64,000 nucleotides of DNA from Adenanthera pavonina. Its lineage: Eukaryota; Streptophyta; Magnoliopsida; Fabales; Fabaceae. Position numbers and translations under genes: made by a program. The first letter of the stretch is position 1. The number at the start of each line of letters is the position of its first letter. The stretch lies in the NCBI GenBank assembly GCA_026686845.1, contig JAIVEN010000014.1:12572001-12636000 (forward strand). Reading direction: 5' to 3'. This document shows, one piece after another, positions 10,776 through 23,180 of the stretch. The notes under the pieces were generated by a model. It did no database searches. It saw only the letters and a list, made by a program, of their open reading frames with translations, and had not been told where the DNA came from.

Positions 10776-12734
10776 CTACCACCTTGAATTTCAACCATTG
10801 AACTCTTACTTTTTCACTATTCAATTCATGTAGTCGATATATATTATTCTTTCTTTTCTTTGTTGTTTCCTGGCACAACTATTGTTGGGTTATAGTAGAC
10901 AGAATCGACTCTCCCCAGGATTCTCTTATGGGTTCTCGTAAGTGTACTTTGTAAATCCGCACTGCAAAGTCAAGGCATTACTGCCGCTCGAATACAATTA
11001 ATTAATTTGGAAATGTTTATATTAATTGTAAGCTGTGCATTGTTGCATTCTCCATTTTGTATCATTTTAGAAAATTGTCGATCGACGCTCATATAATGTA
11101 AGAGATGGCAGTTTCTTTTTATGAGTTGCTGATTGCTAGCCATTAGAGAAGAAGCAACGTTAAGCAGTATGAACTCCAAAGAGAGGTTGCAGATAATTTT
11201 GGGAGATTACCAAACCTTGTGCATTGAAGTCAAAGATGAGATCACGATGCCCAGAGATATTGACATTCCCCTGCCTAGTAACGTTTGACTCATGATACAG
11301 TACAATATTCAAGACACTACTGTCCAGTTTTTCCTTTGGCAGGTTAATATAATTCTGTTAATATTAAAAGCTTCCATTCTTATTCCTAGCTATATAGGGG
11401 ATTAGTTATATCCTGGCAGAAATTACCAAGTAAATTACATAATATTGTTGCTAACCATGAAACATCCCTTGACTCTTCATCCATTTTGCACGATATCGTA
11501 ATCGAATTAAAAATGTCAATGGTTTCGTTAAAAATTCGTCCGTTGAGTTTATCTCTTGGATGGTTTGAACTAGTTTCAGAAGCGCGCGCACACACACTCA
11601 AATACGGCATATAAATAATGAATTACCAAAATGGCAACGAATTATTAAATATAGAATATTAAATTCTTTTAAAATTGCGCTGAATAAAGATCCAAATCTA
11701 TCAATGAAAAATATTATATTAAATCATTTATCTTTGTTTAAGATTAATTCAGAGTATTATTACAGATACTCTTGATTTGTTTTTTCAAAAGTTTGTGAAC
11801 GAAATAAAATCTTGATAGGCAAATCAAAGCATACAAGTTATAAGGGTATCAAAGCATACAGTAGAAAGGAGCCACAAATGCAGGGAGCCCTCCAAAAACT
11901 TGACCACTTGTATTGACGTAGACGCTGTGTTCACAACTACTTCACCTATATCTCCCATGCGCAACCATATTTCACTTTATGAATTGTCACATTCAATAAT
12001 TTTCAATGCCACTACCAAGAAGGTGCTTTTGCTTCTTCTAATATTCGAATAATGGAAGCCAAATCCAGTGTTTTTCTTTTTAATTTACATCCAAAACCAC
12101 TGTTGGAACGGGGTCAAAACTGAATCCCACCTCTGACCTCTTCTAACCTTTGTTTCCCCCAATCGAGTGACAATTGACCTGCCTTCTCAAACTTGACCTT
12201 TTCCATACTAGCATTAAGGGGTCGTCACTTCTCAGGCAGGGCTAATCCAGAAGAAAGTAAAATCAAACTAGACCAGACAAATTTGAATACTCATAAAAAT
12301 TATAAGGTTTGAATAATTTTATAGTTTGAGTAATCGTTAAATACGTAAACAACATTGCCCCCATCCCCACCAAAAAAAAAAAAAAAGTCCCACCCTCACT
12401 CCCAATATCGTGCAATGGACCACTTACAATTAATAAATTCATCCAGAATTCAAATCTTCTTCATTTGCAATCTACGTTCTTGAAGATTTATGGAATATGT
12501 TTTTTATTTCTCTTAGTATAAGTTATAAAATATAATTTTACCTCACGTAACTCCTGTCTTATTTTTTAGAACATACAGCAGTTTTTTTTTATGTAAAGCA
12601 CGCATGGTATATCACGTTTCTGAGCATGCAAAAGCCTGTGGAACATATGAGGATGGAGACTATGAAGACCACTTTGGGAGTTAATCTCATAGAGATGTAT
12701 TCGAGATGGAAACTGACCAAATGCTTCTATGAAT
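10776..12734. other. Intergenic region downstream of the peptide gene
   Basis: Bases 10776-10970 are the likely 3' UTR. At 11386-11610 both strands are open for about 70 codons, without any recognised domain. The remainder is ordinary AT-rich sequence with an A15 run near 12371. Confidence 0.5.
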
Positions 12735-13125
12735 AACAGGGGAGCTGCCACATGCTGAGGTGTCATCGAGTGGATTTCTAGTTTTATGGCTAAGTTGAGT
12801 TTCATGCCAAGTATAACTGCTAAGCTAATGGCTGTATTATATGGAATTAAACTTTGCCAACTCCAGAAGATTCTCATTTGTAGTGACTCTATAGAGGCTA
12901 TTAATCTTATTATTCATGGTAATTTGAGCGATCACCCTCATAATAACGCCATTCAAGAGATCAAGTAGCTTATTACGAGAAATTGGACTATCACAATTAA
13001 GTACATGGTCAGGTAAGTGAATGAATGTGCTCACTAATTTACTCATCAGGCATATGATATCAACAATGATTTTTTTGTTCTTACGCAACTTCCGATAGGT
13101 TGCAGACGTATTTTAGACATTAATA
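12735..13125 (+). pseudogene. LINE-type RNase H domain relic
   Basis: Translation of 12735-13125 gives, in order, a GVI...WIS-like strand, then ITAKLMAVLYGIKLCQL, then ICSDSIEAINLI, then VNECAH and later LPIGCRRILD. This is the order of the RNase H fold carried by plant non-LTR retrotransposons (AE..A...GL..A, D-S-x-x-V-x-x-I, REAN.CAD.LA). In-frame stops interrupt it near 12752, 12967, 13016 and 13036, so it is not functional. The reverse transcriptase part is not visible nearby. Confidence 0.6.
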
Positions 13126-14335
13126 GAGGAAAGGAGAGTATCTCTTTAAACCACTTTTGTAATTTTCTAGGTGTTTCCTAGTCTTTTCTCAAAACAAAAA
13201 AATGCACGAATGATTTGCTACGTTTTGACTTTTACTTTTTGACATTGTAAATGACTAAATGTTTTGTTTTTTAAGCGCATGCTAGTTTTGATAAATAGAA
13301 AAAGTATATTTGCCTAATTATAATAAACTCTATTCAAAAGAGAAATGTCAAGCACCAGAATTATAAATTGAGACCAAAAAGGAACATAATTATAAATTGA
13401 GATGAACTATATAATTAAGTATGCTAGGAGGTTAAAAATTTTCAAATAAAAAAATAATGAGATTACCAAAATGCTTTCAAAGCTTTCCTCTCCTCCCCCC
13501 TCTATCATCAAGTCATAGGTCAACCGTTACTAGCCACTAGTTAATGATTACCGATAGCAAATTATTTACAATTTTTTTTTCAAATTTTGTGACTTACTTT
13601 AAATTTATAACTTAATTTTTAAATTTATATTATGAATTATTTTAGCAGTTTCCAACTTATATTTTAAGATTCACAATTTACTTATTTTGAATTTGTAACT
13701 TGGTTTCTAATTTTTTATTATGAAAAAATCAAATTTAGATTGAGTAAGTTGTAAATTTAAAAAAAATATTAACAATTGAATGTAAATTCAAAATAAATAA
13801 GTTATAAATTAAAAAAAAAAAGTAAAAACAATTTATAAAAAAAAATCTATAAACCAAGTTACAAAATAAAAATAAGTAAATTACAATTTAATAAAAAAAG
13901 TTGTAAACTGTCAGCCGCCAACCATCGTTGACCGTCATCAAATGTTAATTGCAGTTGATCGGTCACTAATGATGGTGGAGAGGGGAGGGAAACTGAGGAT
14001 GTTTAGGCAACCTATGTTTTAATATTTTTTACTTAAGGATCAAATCAAATGATTTGATATCAATTTTTTAAAATTTTTTATCTCATTAATATCATATAAC
14101 TTATGTAGTCAAACCCATATAATAATATAAAATTAATGTTGTTATTGTTTTTGAATTTTTTTATCCTAAAGTATAATTACATAGTATAATTCCCCCTATG
14201 ATTAACTTTCCAGTACTTTATTTTAAGTAAAGGCGGTGACCTTGAAGCGTTGGAATAGCGTGAAGGACTCACAACAACGGAACCCAGCTGGCGCCGACAG
14301 AATCCAGGATTGGCAGACATCTATTCTACGCATCT
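13126..14335. other. AT-rich intergenic sequence with foldback tendency
   Basis: Bases 13560-13915 are almost pure A/T and contain opposed matches such as GTAACTTGG and CCAAGTTAC, so the block may form a stem. Flanking GTCAACCGTTACTAG- and GTTGATCGGTCACTAA-type segments are roughly inverted. No coding content is seen. Confidence 0.4.
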
Positions 14336-14344
14336 CTTTACGTT
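14336..14344. repeat. Left target-site duplication of the Mutator-like element
   Basis: CTTTACGTT directly precedes the left terminal repeat. The right partner CTTTACATT at 15702-15710 matches at 8 of 9 positions. A 9-bp duplication is the hallmark of Mutator-family insertion. Confidence 0.7.
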
Positions 14345-15701
14345 GGAACCGGATCACCTCAATTGCGCGAGCCTACATTGCGCCTCAATTGCGGCAATCT
14401 GTACCTTTGGTCTGATCCAATGGCCTTGAATGGACACCATATATATATATATGCATGCACGCAAAATTATGGGCTAAAGAAGATTTAAATTAGGATAAAT
14501 CCCCTAAATTATATATGTTGTAGCTCACAATCTACCTGAAAAATCTCCAACTCAAGGTTTGACTGCGGTGCTTTTTTAGTAATCAGAATTTTTGTTGCTT
14601 CATGTTTTCCCCTAATTACAGAATCTTTCGGCCCCGTTCATTTAAATTTTAAAAAAATGATTCTTAGATTATTTAAAAAAATGATTAATTATTTAAATAA
14701 TTTAAAAAAAATAAAAATTATTTTGTATTTGGTTAGAATAAAAAAAACTTCATAAATTATTTATCAAATAAAAAAAATATGAATTTATATTATAATATTT
14801 CCATGAGGTCAAATATTATTATTTTTACAACTTTTAAAGTTATTTTGTTGCACCTCCATCTCTCTTATATTATCCTCTTTCATCTCCCATGATTATTTTT
14901 TTTTTTTAGAAACCACTTAGAATAAATTTTTAAAATAAACAGAAAACTGTGTTTTTATCGGATTCTAATTATTTTTAAAAATTTAAACATACATTCTAAC
15001 CAATTTTAAAAGCTGAAACAAACCGACTCTTCGTCTTCTTTCTCAGGGGCTTTCTTTTTATTCTACAATCTTTACTCTTCATTCATAAAAAGGATTGTAC
15101 CCTGATTTTGCTCTGTTTCTTTCGTTGGAATAGTGTTATAATAAGAGACATAGAAACCTATAAAGGTATGAAATATCCAATCTAAGGTTTCATTATGTCG
15201 CATATACTGCCACGTGATTCGGGTGCCCAAGCTTTCTAGAGTAGCTTTTACTCTATTCATGGTGAGAAGAGAAAGAAAATAGCATATTATACAAATATGA
15301 GAAAAAAGAAAAAAGAAAACGAATAAAGATTGAAACAATGAGTAATTTGGTGGTTTTGCCTCAAAACAATGTTTTAATTTAACATGATGAGATAGTGATT
15401 AATTTCAGTAATAAATTAAATTACATGTTCAATCACATATTTTTTAAATTATCAGAGAAGCTCCAGAGGCATGCAAGCCTCCGATCAAAGTTGAATGGAT
15501 TTGTAATTATGATCTTTTTGTAATTCTTTATTTTGCTTTTTTTTTTCTTCAGGTTGTTATAATTGCTATTGCTGTCTCTATTTCCAAAGAAAAAATAAGT
15601 TTGACTGTGTGTCCATTCAAGGCCATTGGATCAGACCAAAGGTGCAGATTGCCGCAATTGAGGCGCAATGTAGGCTCGCGCAATTGAGGTGATCCGGTTC
15701 C
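14345..15701. mobile_element. Non-autonomous Mutator-like element (MULE)
   Basis: The 1357-bp element has 93-bp terminal inverted repeats at 14345-14437 and 15609-15701, differing at one base only. They begin GGAACCGGATCACC and contain a repeated CCTCAATTGCG motif. Long inverted repeats plus a 9-bp target duplication are diagnostic of Mutator-like elements. No transposase frame is present, so movement would need a helper. The near identity of the repeats suggests recent activity. The interior contains an AT-rich MITE-like block (14631-15027) and an 88-codon minus-strand frame (15338-15072) that I do not recognise, which could be a captured fragment. Confidence 0.85.
14631..15027. repeat. MITE-like block nested in the MULE
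   Basis: The left end GCCCCGTTCATTTAAATTTT and the reverse-complemented right end GTCGGTTTGTTTCAGCTTTT are loosely inverted, and the interior is AT-rich. No clear target duplication was found. Confidence 0.35.
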
Positions 15702-15710
15702 CTTTACATT

Positions 15711-18700
15711 ACATACATAGGAATCAATAAGCTCACCGAAAATATATATATATATATAGGAATCAATATAATCCTACTATGTTAATCCAAGAAAAAATTT
15801 ATAATCCTATTATACTTTGTCTACAACACTCCATCTCCAATGCAACAAATGGGAGAAAAAATATTACCCACATTCAAACCATATAGCTTCAGGCCAATAA
15901 AACATCATATAGCTTTCAGAAGGTCATGTCTAATGTCCCTCGTCATCTCAATCAAGTTAAAACATTACACTCAGCTACGACCAGCCAACACTTCCCAAGT
16001 CCAAAATCCTTAATCGTAGCACAGGCCAATGGAATGGATACCCTAGCCCATCGCTGAACCTTCTTTCGTTTGTTACATAAAAATATACTAAAACGCAGAC
16101 TCACCAAGTCAAGTTCTGCAACGCATCAGACAAGGCTGTCTACGATCCAAAGATCAGACCCTAAACAGCACAGCAATTAATACCTTGCTCAACATGCATG
16201 TAGACAAACACGCTGCCCTTACTATTCCAAATCCAAGAGTGACCCTACTTTTGTCCTCTACAAAGTGCGCCATTCTCCATTAGGTTCTCCAGAGGAGATT
16301 TTCTTCTTCTTCTCCTCCTCTTAAAATTAGTCTTCCACACTAATGTCACTCAATCAAGTCCTATCAAAGACCCGCTCCCAAAACTGACGGAATAGATGAA
16401 CCGCGCACTTAAAAACTCAATTCACTCGATGTGTTACTTATGCGATCGAGTTTTTTCCCCCTAGATATTCACGTGATCGAGATGTTACTAGACCAGTTTT
16501 TAAGGATGAAAACATGGGGCCCGAAGACTTGATCGGTTCAATCCAGTTCAGCCATATCGGGTCAAAGTAAAAAATCTATACGATTGGGCCGAACATCGAA
16601 TTAGTCTTGAAATCCAACATGGTCCAATCCAACACACTCCACTCTTTTTTTTTCTGGTAAAAAAAACGTACGCATACATGAAAATTATAATTTTTTCCAA
16701 AACAAATTATAATTTTTCTTAGAAGTAATTGTATAATTTCTATTTCTTAGAAAAAGAAAAGCCAATACCAAGGTAAATTACAGTTATAGACTAGTTTGAG
16801 GCCACACTGGAATCGTGTCCGCCCCAGCCCCTACCGAATTGATTATGATCCCTTCACTAGAGGATAATAGAGTTTTAATCCAAAATGAGGTCTCAAAAGT
16901 GACGTTTCAAAACAGAGGGAGAATGAAAGAATTTAATAAAGGTTACAAAGGGCCAACAACTGGTAGTCTGGTACTTACCCCCAACTGATAGTATTTCAGA
17001 CTGTCAAAATCAAGGTTTGCGAGACATTACAACCTAGGTTTCATGATCACTGACTTTCTCTAACGTCCGTCAAAAATACAACATTGACAGTCATAACTCA
17101 CTAAGAAATCACTGGCAACTCACACAAAATGAGTTCACAAGCAGCACACATGATATAAATGTTCAGACCGCCAGTACAAATCACAGAGATGGTAAAGATG
17201 TTGGATGCCTTTGCTAATACTCATCAATCTATGAATGCTGTGCTTAATCATGAGATATCCCCCCACCCCGAATTAGATATATAAAGCAAGGCAAATTGTA
17301 ATAAAAAAAAAATTAGCACAGCATGAGAATTACTATAATTTAAAATTTCAGACAATACTTGCAAGCAAAAAATGCCAATCGTAAACAGAATGTTTACCAT
17401 CAAATCAAGAACCGTAATTACAAAATCACAAGGAATAAGGGGACAACTTGTGGTGTAGGCGTGTAGCCTTGCTCACCTTACAACTTCTCTTAAAAAAATA
17501 AAAGCAGAGCACCTGTGAAGTTGTAAATCACAAGTATAGATAAGCATTCGGATATCAATTTAAGATTGCAACAGTTTGCAGCGATAAGCTCAGAGTAGTT
17601 CTTACCCAAAAAAAAAAAAGTTGAGAGTAGTTCTACCTTCAAGAAACAACGAGCACCTAAGAACTTGTTAAATCACAAGTATGGCTATTCAGAGATCAAT
17701 CTAAGGTTACAGCTGACAGAGAAAAATTGAGAGTAGTAGCTCCATCTTATAGAAACTGAAGCTTTTTTACTGTTATGAGATGCCAACCTGCCTAAGACCC
17801 AAGGGAGAAAATCCACATGCCATACAACCAGGGCAAAAGAAGAGAAATTTACAGGGACACATTACTGTAGGACGTACAGACAGAAAAATTTCTGCTTCAC
17901 CCTTAGTTAAAAAAGTTGCAATACCATAATAATTGAGGCAATAAACTCCAAAGAGCTTGCAGAACAGAAGAAACACCATCATTAAACATTGATCGCCTTT
18001 ATATGGAACTTTGATAAACTGTAATGCATAATATACATTTCAGAGCATGTACTATCCAGTAGCAATTGACAGCAAGCCTAAGGAAATTAAAATTATTGGC
18101 AAGGGTTTGATGACATTAAGAGAAGAAAAAAAGCACAACTATAATTATTCATGCTTTGATGCTATCAGTTACAAGCATGTATAATTTCAAATTAATGAAG
18201 ACTCCAACTTTCACACAAATGTTTTATGTGAAAAACACATTAACGTTTCTCTCAAGGAATATTTCAAAGATCAAGAACTCATCTTGCTCAGGAAATGAGA
18301 AAACAGTATCACTTAAGTAACATACCAATTTTGAAGTAACTAAAATAATTCTTCAACAAACAGTTCAAAGTTCCAACAGCCCCTAGGCATACAAAAGCAG
18401 GCAAGCTATATTTATAAAATTCAGCAAGCGCAACATCGTAACAAGTGGATGCATCTAGTGCTCATATATAATTGGATGTAACATGATGTTGAACCGTTGA
18501 ACACAAAATCATACAGACACAAGCAAAAGGGGCTTAGGATTCCTCACGACTAGCCAGAATGAAATTCGAACGTTGAAAACAATTTTCACACTTCGACAAC
18601 CCAAAGTAACACCATGACCATCCCCAATCTCTCTAATTCCACGCCTTTCAAATAGATTGATGGGAACAAATCAATTGTAAAAACAAATAAGCTTAAGAAA

Positions 18701-18955
18701 ATTAAGTGCCCAGGGAAACGAAGCAAAGAGAACTAAATATGCAAACTGTGATGTGAGTTGGATGACATATAAAAATTACTTGGTACATAGAAGCAAATCC
18801 CAGAAAAAACACAGGATGTTCAAGGATAGTATATAATCGCGATTGGCATCTTTTAAAAGAAACATCTACTGGTAGATCTAGGTATGAGGTATAATCCCTC
18901 ATTGAGGGTACCTAACATACCGTTCCCAGACACCCTAAGATACTATGATGGGCAT
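15711..18955. other. Intergenic region between the MULE and the WPP-domain gene
   Basis: The stretch 15840-16400 has mixed composition like transcribed non-coding sequence or a lost gene tail, but no frame is recognised. Bases 17507-17760 hold a tandem duplication. Bases 18700-18955 are the likely 3' UTR of the WPP-domain gene. The short frames in this interval have no domains. Confidence 0.45.
17507..17760. repeat. Diverged tandem duplication, unit about 144 bp
   Basis: Two copies begin GAGCACCT at 17507 and 17651. They share TAAATCACAAGTAT, then an ATTC..AT-ATCAAT-TAAG-TT segment and a GAGAGTAGT segment. Copies are diverged by substitutions and small indels. No function is apparent. Confidence 0.55.
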
Positions 18956-19459
18956 TCAAGACTCGGACTCAGCGACGGGCAACGATTCCGTTGCGGGCGG
19001 AGGAGTAACTTCGGAGGAGGCGGTCTGAGTGGCACTATTGTCGACAGGAGAGGCAGAAGTGGATCTGGCCTTAACAGTGTCGAGCATCCGCTTGCTGATC
19101 TCCTTGGAATAGGATTGGAGGATCTCGATGCCGTCATCCTCGGCAGAGGCAGAACCACCGGCGGCGGTGAAAGCCTCTTCCTCGATTAGTCGGGCGACGG
19201 AAGAAGCCTCGTCAGGAGGCATTGTGCCATAGCGCTTGGAGAGGACGGAGGGCGTAGAGAGGGTCTCGATTAAGCGATGGACGACGGCATCACGGGTGCG
19301 CTGGGTGGGAGGCCATATGCTGAATGAGATTCCGCCGGGTTTGTCGAGCTTGGCAGCCGGTCGGTCTTGACTGCCCTGCGGCTGAGCCTCCGTGGGCGGT
19401 GGCGGAGTGGAGTCTAGCTCCGATGCCGGAGGCGGGGTTGTGAGTTCCGGATCGCTCAT
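18956..19459 (-). CDS. MAF1: WPP-domain protein, MFP1 attachment factor 1-like
   Basis: The 167-aa single-exon frame has a Pro/Thr-rich N-terminus. A WPP domain runs from about residue 44 to 140, with SIWPPTQRTRDAV at 47-59, then LIETLSTPSVLSKRYG and IEEEAF. The C-terminal tail is Ser/Thr/Ala-rich. WPP-domain proteins (MAF1/WPP1/WPP2) sit at the outer plant nuclear envelope; the same domain targets plant RanGAP there through WIT and WIP partners. The length is near that of known MAF1 proteins and the frame is intact. There is no coiled-coil tail, which separates it from MFP1 and WIP proteins. Confidence 0.9.
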   Translation of the reverse strand: MSDPELTTPPPASELDSTPPPPTEAQPQGSQDRPAAKLDKPGGISFSIWPPTQRTRDAVVHRLIETLSTPSVLSKRYGTMPPDEASSVARLIEEEAFTAAGGSASAEDDGIEILQSYSKEISKRMLDTVKARSTSASPVDNSATQTASSEVTPPPATESLPVAESES

Positions 19460-21249
19460 TTTAAATCAACGACCAGAGAAAATGAATTTTGTTCACACAA
19501 CACAACCAAAAGTTAAAAAAATTCAAGATCGATGGGAGAAACAGTGTTATGGTCTTTTTAGGACATTAATATTGAACAAAAAAAAAAGATATATAGAGTT
19601 AGAGAGAGAGAGAGAGGAGAAGTGCGTACGAGAAAGGATTGACGGTGGCCTCCCCCACAGTTGTTAGGTGGGGTGATCCCTTGCGATTGATTGCCTTGAA
19701 AGTAAGATCAACGGTGAAACCGGCAGTGACGCACAACCAACCTTCTTTAAAAGAAAAAAATGTATTTTTATGGATCAGCTATCAGAAACTTCTCGAATTA
19801 TAATTATTTATTGTGGTGGGAACAAAAGGGAGGTAATTGGGAATGCGGTGTCGCGGGAATTCGATTTATTACACATGGGAATGGGATTAGTATCTAATAT
19901 TAAAAATAAATAAATAAAGTCTTTGTTGAGATAGTATCCATCATTATTTTATAAATAATGTTTGTACTGTACATCATATACATGTTATAATATTAGCAAT
20001 TTTGTTAATTTTTTATATTACATTGAAGGAATTACTAATGTGCGGTAGAGTGATAGTAATTTTTTTGTTATAATAATCATATAATTATGAGATATAAAAA
20101 TATTATATTCATATTTATTTTATTATATTTATTTATATAATCTAATTAAATATATTTACAGCTTTTCATGCAACGCAATGGTATAGTTTTAGCCTAAAAG
20201 CAAATTCTCCCCTCACCAATATCTAATTCCAAATGAGTAGCATTTAAATTGCTTACGCCCATCTGGCTTGCCATAAGCCTTTGCCAAGGTGACACTTTAG
20301 AATAATTTGTCCGTTGATTTTCCTTTATTCTCTGTAAATGGGAAAAACACAAAAGGCTACATTTTCTTTTAGACTGAATAATAATAAATAAATTGGTGTT
20401 GAGAAACCCTAAAATTTATCGGTTCAAATTTGAAATTTGTAATTGTAATGTGAACTGGAACGGCTTTTCTCACAGCCCAGACTCTGAAGGAATTCTTTGT
20501 TCCTTAACGACCCCGTATAATTTGAAAACAAAAGATAAATTAGAAAACAGTAAAAGATGACAACGTCAAAATTAATTGGAAGTAGCCAAGTAACAAATTG
20601 AAATTAAATTGCCCCTTGGACGTTCAGTATGTCGAATTAATATTGCATTTATGCATAATGAAGCATTTTAAAACGGATCGGACGGAAGCTGGACCAGCTT
20701 TAGGAGTTCAGGAATCCAATGTTGAGGTCCAATAACCTATGATCCTCTTGATGGCCCAAAAAACTCATGGTCCTCTTTAATTGATTTTGTTGTTTTTAAG
20801 AAAAAGCCTTGATGGATCGAAATAGCGCTATCATGATATTGCTGGTTTTTTCGTTTTTTCAGGATGTTTCTGGTTTTATATCACTTGCGTATTTGACCAG
20901 AAACAATGCGACGGTCACACACTTTATATCAACTTTTTCAATTCAATGAACTTTGCTATCGGTCCCGGCTCTGTTGGCAGCTTCTTACCCCCTGTAATCA
21001 ACAGTTCCTTCCTAGGGTTGCACAAGTGCACAATAACTGATACAGAAAAGGGTATCCATCCATCATTATCCTTTAAACAGTACAGAAAGACATAACGTAC
21101 ACACAGATTTTAGGGAGGGGGTTACCACGAAGAAGATCCCATGAGATGCAAATTAAAATATCAACAGGATTTAAACAATTTAAAGAAAAGAAAAGGAATA
21201 ATTAACTTTACTCTTGTTCAATGACCACACTCATGAAGACCAGAAGTCG
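19460..21249. other. Intergenic region between the WPP-domain gene and the P450 3' end
   Basis: A GA-rich stretch with a (GA)n-like run near 19600-19620 lies in the 5' flank of the WPP-domain gene. The rest is AT-rich with no gene or repeat boundary recognised. Bases about 21060-21249 are the probable P450 3' UTR. Confidence 0.5.
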
Positions 21250-23180
21250 TCATAGGTTGGATAGAATATCAGCCATGACTCGACGTGTTGTGCACATGGC
21301 AACCAAGGGCTCAGTTTTGGCCATGATAAGGCCAGTTCCCTCCATCATGTTGAGTTTTTCAGGTCTACTTCTCTCCCAATCAAAGTTCTGAATCAAGCAT
21401 CCCAATGTGTGCCCCATCGCTCGTTTTGCCAAAACAGCCCCAGGGCAAGCACGTCTTCCAGCACCAAATGGAATCATGTCGTATGTGTGATCATCCCCTA
21501 GCTCCTCTCCCTTAAACCTTTCAGGCACAAACTTTGTTGGTTCCGTCCACGAGTTTGGGTCTCGCTGTAAGGTCCATAGGTTTACCAACAGCATTGTGCC
21601 TCGCGGTATATCATAACCTCCGACTTTGCAGTCCTGGGAGGACTCGTGGGGTATCAAGGTTGGAACCACAGGGAATAACCGGAGGGACTCACTTATTACG
21701 TTTTGCAAATACTTGAGATTTGAAATGTCTGAATCATTCAGTATTCTATCTTGTCCCACATTGCCGTCTATCTCGTCTTTAACCTTCTGCATTTCTTCTG
21801 GATGATTAAGCAGAAGTGAGAATGCCCATTCCATCGTAGTGGCCGTGGTTTCTGACCCTGCTATAAGCATTGCCTGCACATTTTTTTTTAATATCATAGA
21901 ATTGTCCATATGGCATTCTGATTTTTATCAATTAGTTTTCGGACAATTTGGCTATTAATTATTTGTAGGTATTCGGAGACCAACATGGAGCCATGTGGAC
22001 AGCCTCCCATTAATTACCAAGAAAGAAAAACAGGCAGAAGTGCTTGCCCGTCTTATGAAGATAATAATAAAGTCAAACAAATACTGCAACATTAATTAGA
22101 CGAATCTGCACCCCAAGTTAACAACTTTATGACGTGAGATCAGCGAAGAATTGACAATTCTAATTGATTAGTCGAAGCTCATAGCACTATAGTCAAAACT
22201 AATGATATAAGGCCTAATGATCCCCGCTTATCTTCTTCTCAAAAATAAATGCGTCATCATCAACTTACCAGAACAACAGCTTTGACATTTTCATCAGTGT
22301 AAAATTCTGGTTCGGACTCTCGCAGGGACACAAGAACATCAATCAACGTCATCTTCCTCTGGTCATTGCTCGCATTCACAGTCCTGCTTCTCCGTTGCTC
22401 CTCAAGGAGGTTCTGAAGAAAGCCATCCATCTTCTTCATAATTTCCTTCATCCTCTTTATCAACCCAAGAAAATCAACCCACCGAAGTAAGGGGAAAAAG
22501 TCATTCAAATTTCCATTCCCAAGCAGCTCGGCGTACTCCTTCATCAGACTCCGGAATAGCTTGGCTTCTTGGGCAACCACATCCTTCCCATAATAACGTT
22601 TTCCAGACAAGGTCCTCAACATAATATTGAAAGAAACCTCAACAAGCCTGTCTCTCAGATTTACCTCTACCTTAACTTTCCCTCTGGACTCTTGAAATAG
22701 CTGCTTCACCAAAAGTAAGACCTCGTCCTCTCGAACCTCGGACAACAGAGCGAGCTGCTTTGAAGAGAAAAGCTCCAAGGCAGTAAGGCGTCGAAGCCTG
22801 CGCCAGTGGTCTCCGTAGGAAGAGAATCCCACGGTCTGATAGTTGTAATTCAGATGTTTCCCTGCAAGCGTGTGGGGCCGATTTCCAAAAACAATATCAT
22901 TTCTCGTGAAACATTCTTCGACTGCTGATGGGGATGACACAACGAGGACATCGCGAGTGCCCAAACGGAGAAAGAATATGTGGCCGTACTTTTCAGTGAG
23001 GCTATGCAGACTTCGGTGCAAGGGTTCTTTTAGGAGATGGAGATGGCCTATGACTGGTAAGGCAGGTGGACTCGGTGGTAGGTTTTCATGTTTGGCACGG
23101 CGTCTTAGGATCAACTTGGACACAAGAAGAAACAAGATCAGAAATATGGAACTTGGTATCACCCAATCGGGATCTTCCAT
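21250..23180 (-). CDS. Cytochrome P450, CYP81-like, 2 exons
   Basis: Exon 1 is 23180-22269 (304 codons) and exon 2 is 21873-21250; the 395-bp intron is phase 0 with a GTAAGT donor and a TGTGCAG acceptor. The 511-aa product has an N-terminal membrane anchor (residues about 9-27) and a Pro-rich hinge LPPSPPALPVIGHLHLL. The I-helix has AGSETT at 309-314, the K-helix ESLR at 366-369, PERF at 421-424 and the heme loop FGAGRRACPG at 440-449 with Cys447 as heme ligand. It is an ER-bound mono-oxygenase. The hinge, VEECFTRNDIVFGNRP and DIPRGTMLLVN segments are CYP81-like; CYP81 enzymes hydroxylate isoflavonoids, glucosinolates or lignans, so the substrate cannot be deduced. The I-helix differs from the AGTDTS usual in CYP81. 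Confidence 0.88.
21874..22268 (-). other. P450 intron
   Basis: GTAAGT to TGTGCAG on the minus strand, phase 0, directly before the I-helix segment. This is the position of the conserved single intron of A-type plant P450 genes. Confidence 0.85.

Noticed and set aside
11386..11610. Region open on both strands for about 70 codons
   Set aside because: Neither translation resembles a known family and there are no gene signals; chance is sufficient.
15072..15338. Possible organellar gene fragment inside the MULE
   Set aside because: The translation looked somewhat plastid-like, but I could not match it to any plastid or mitochondrial gene, so I left it unassigned.
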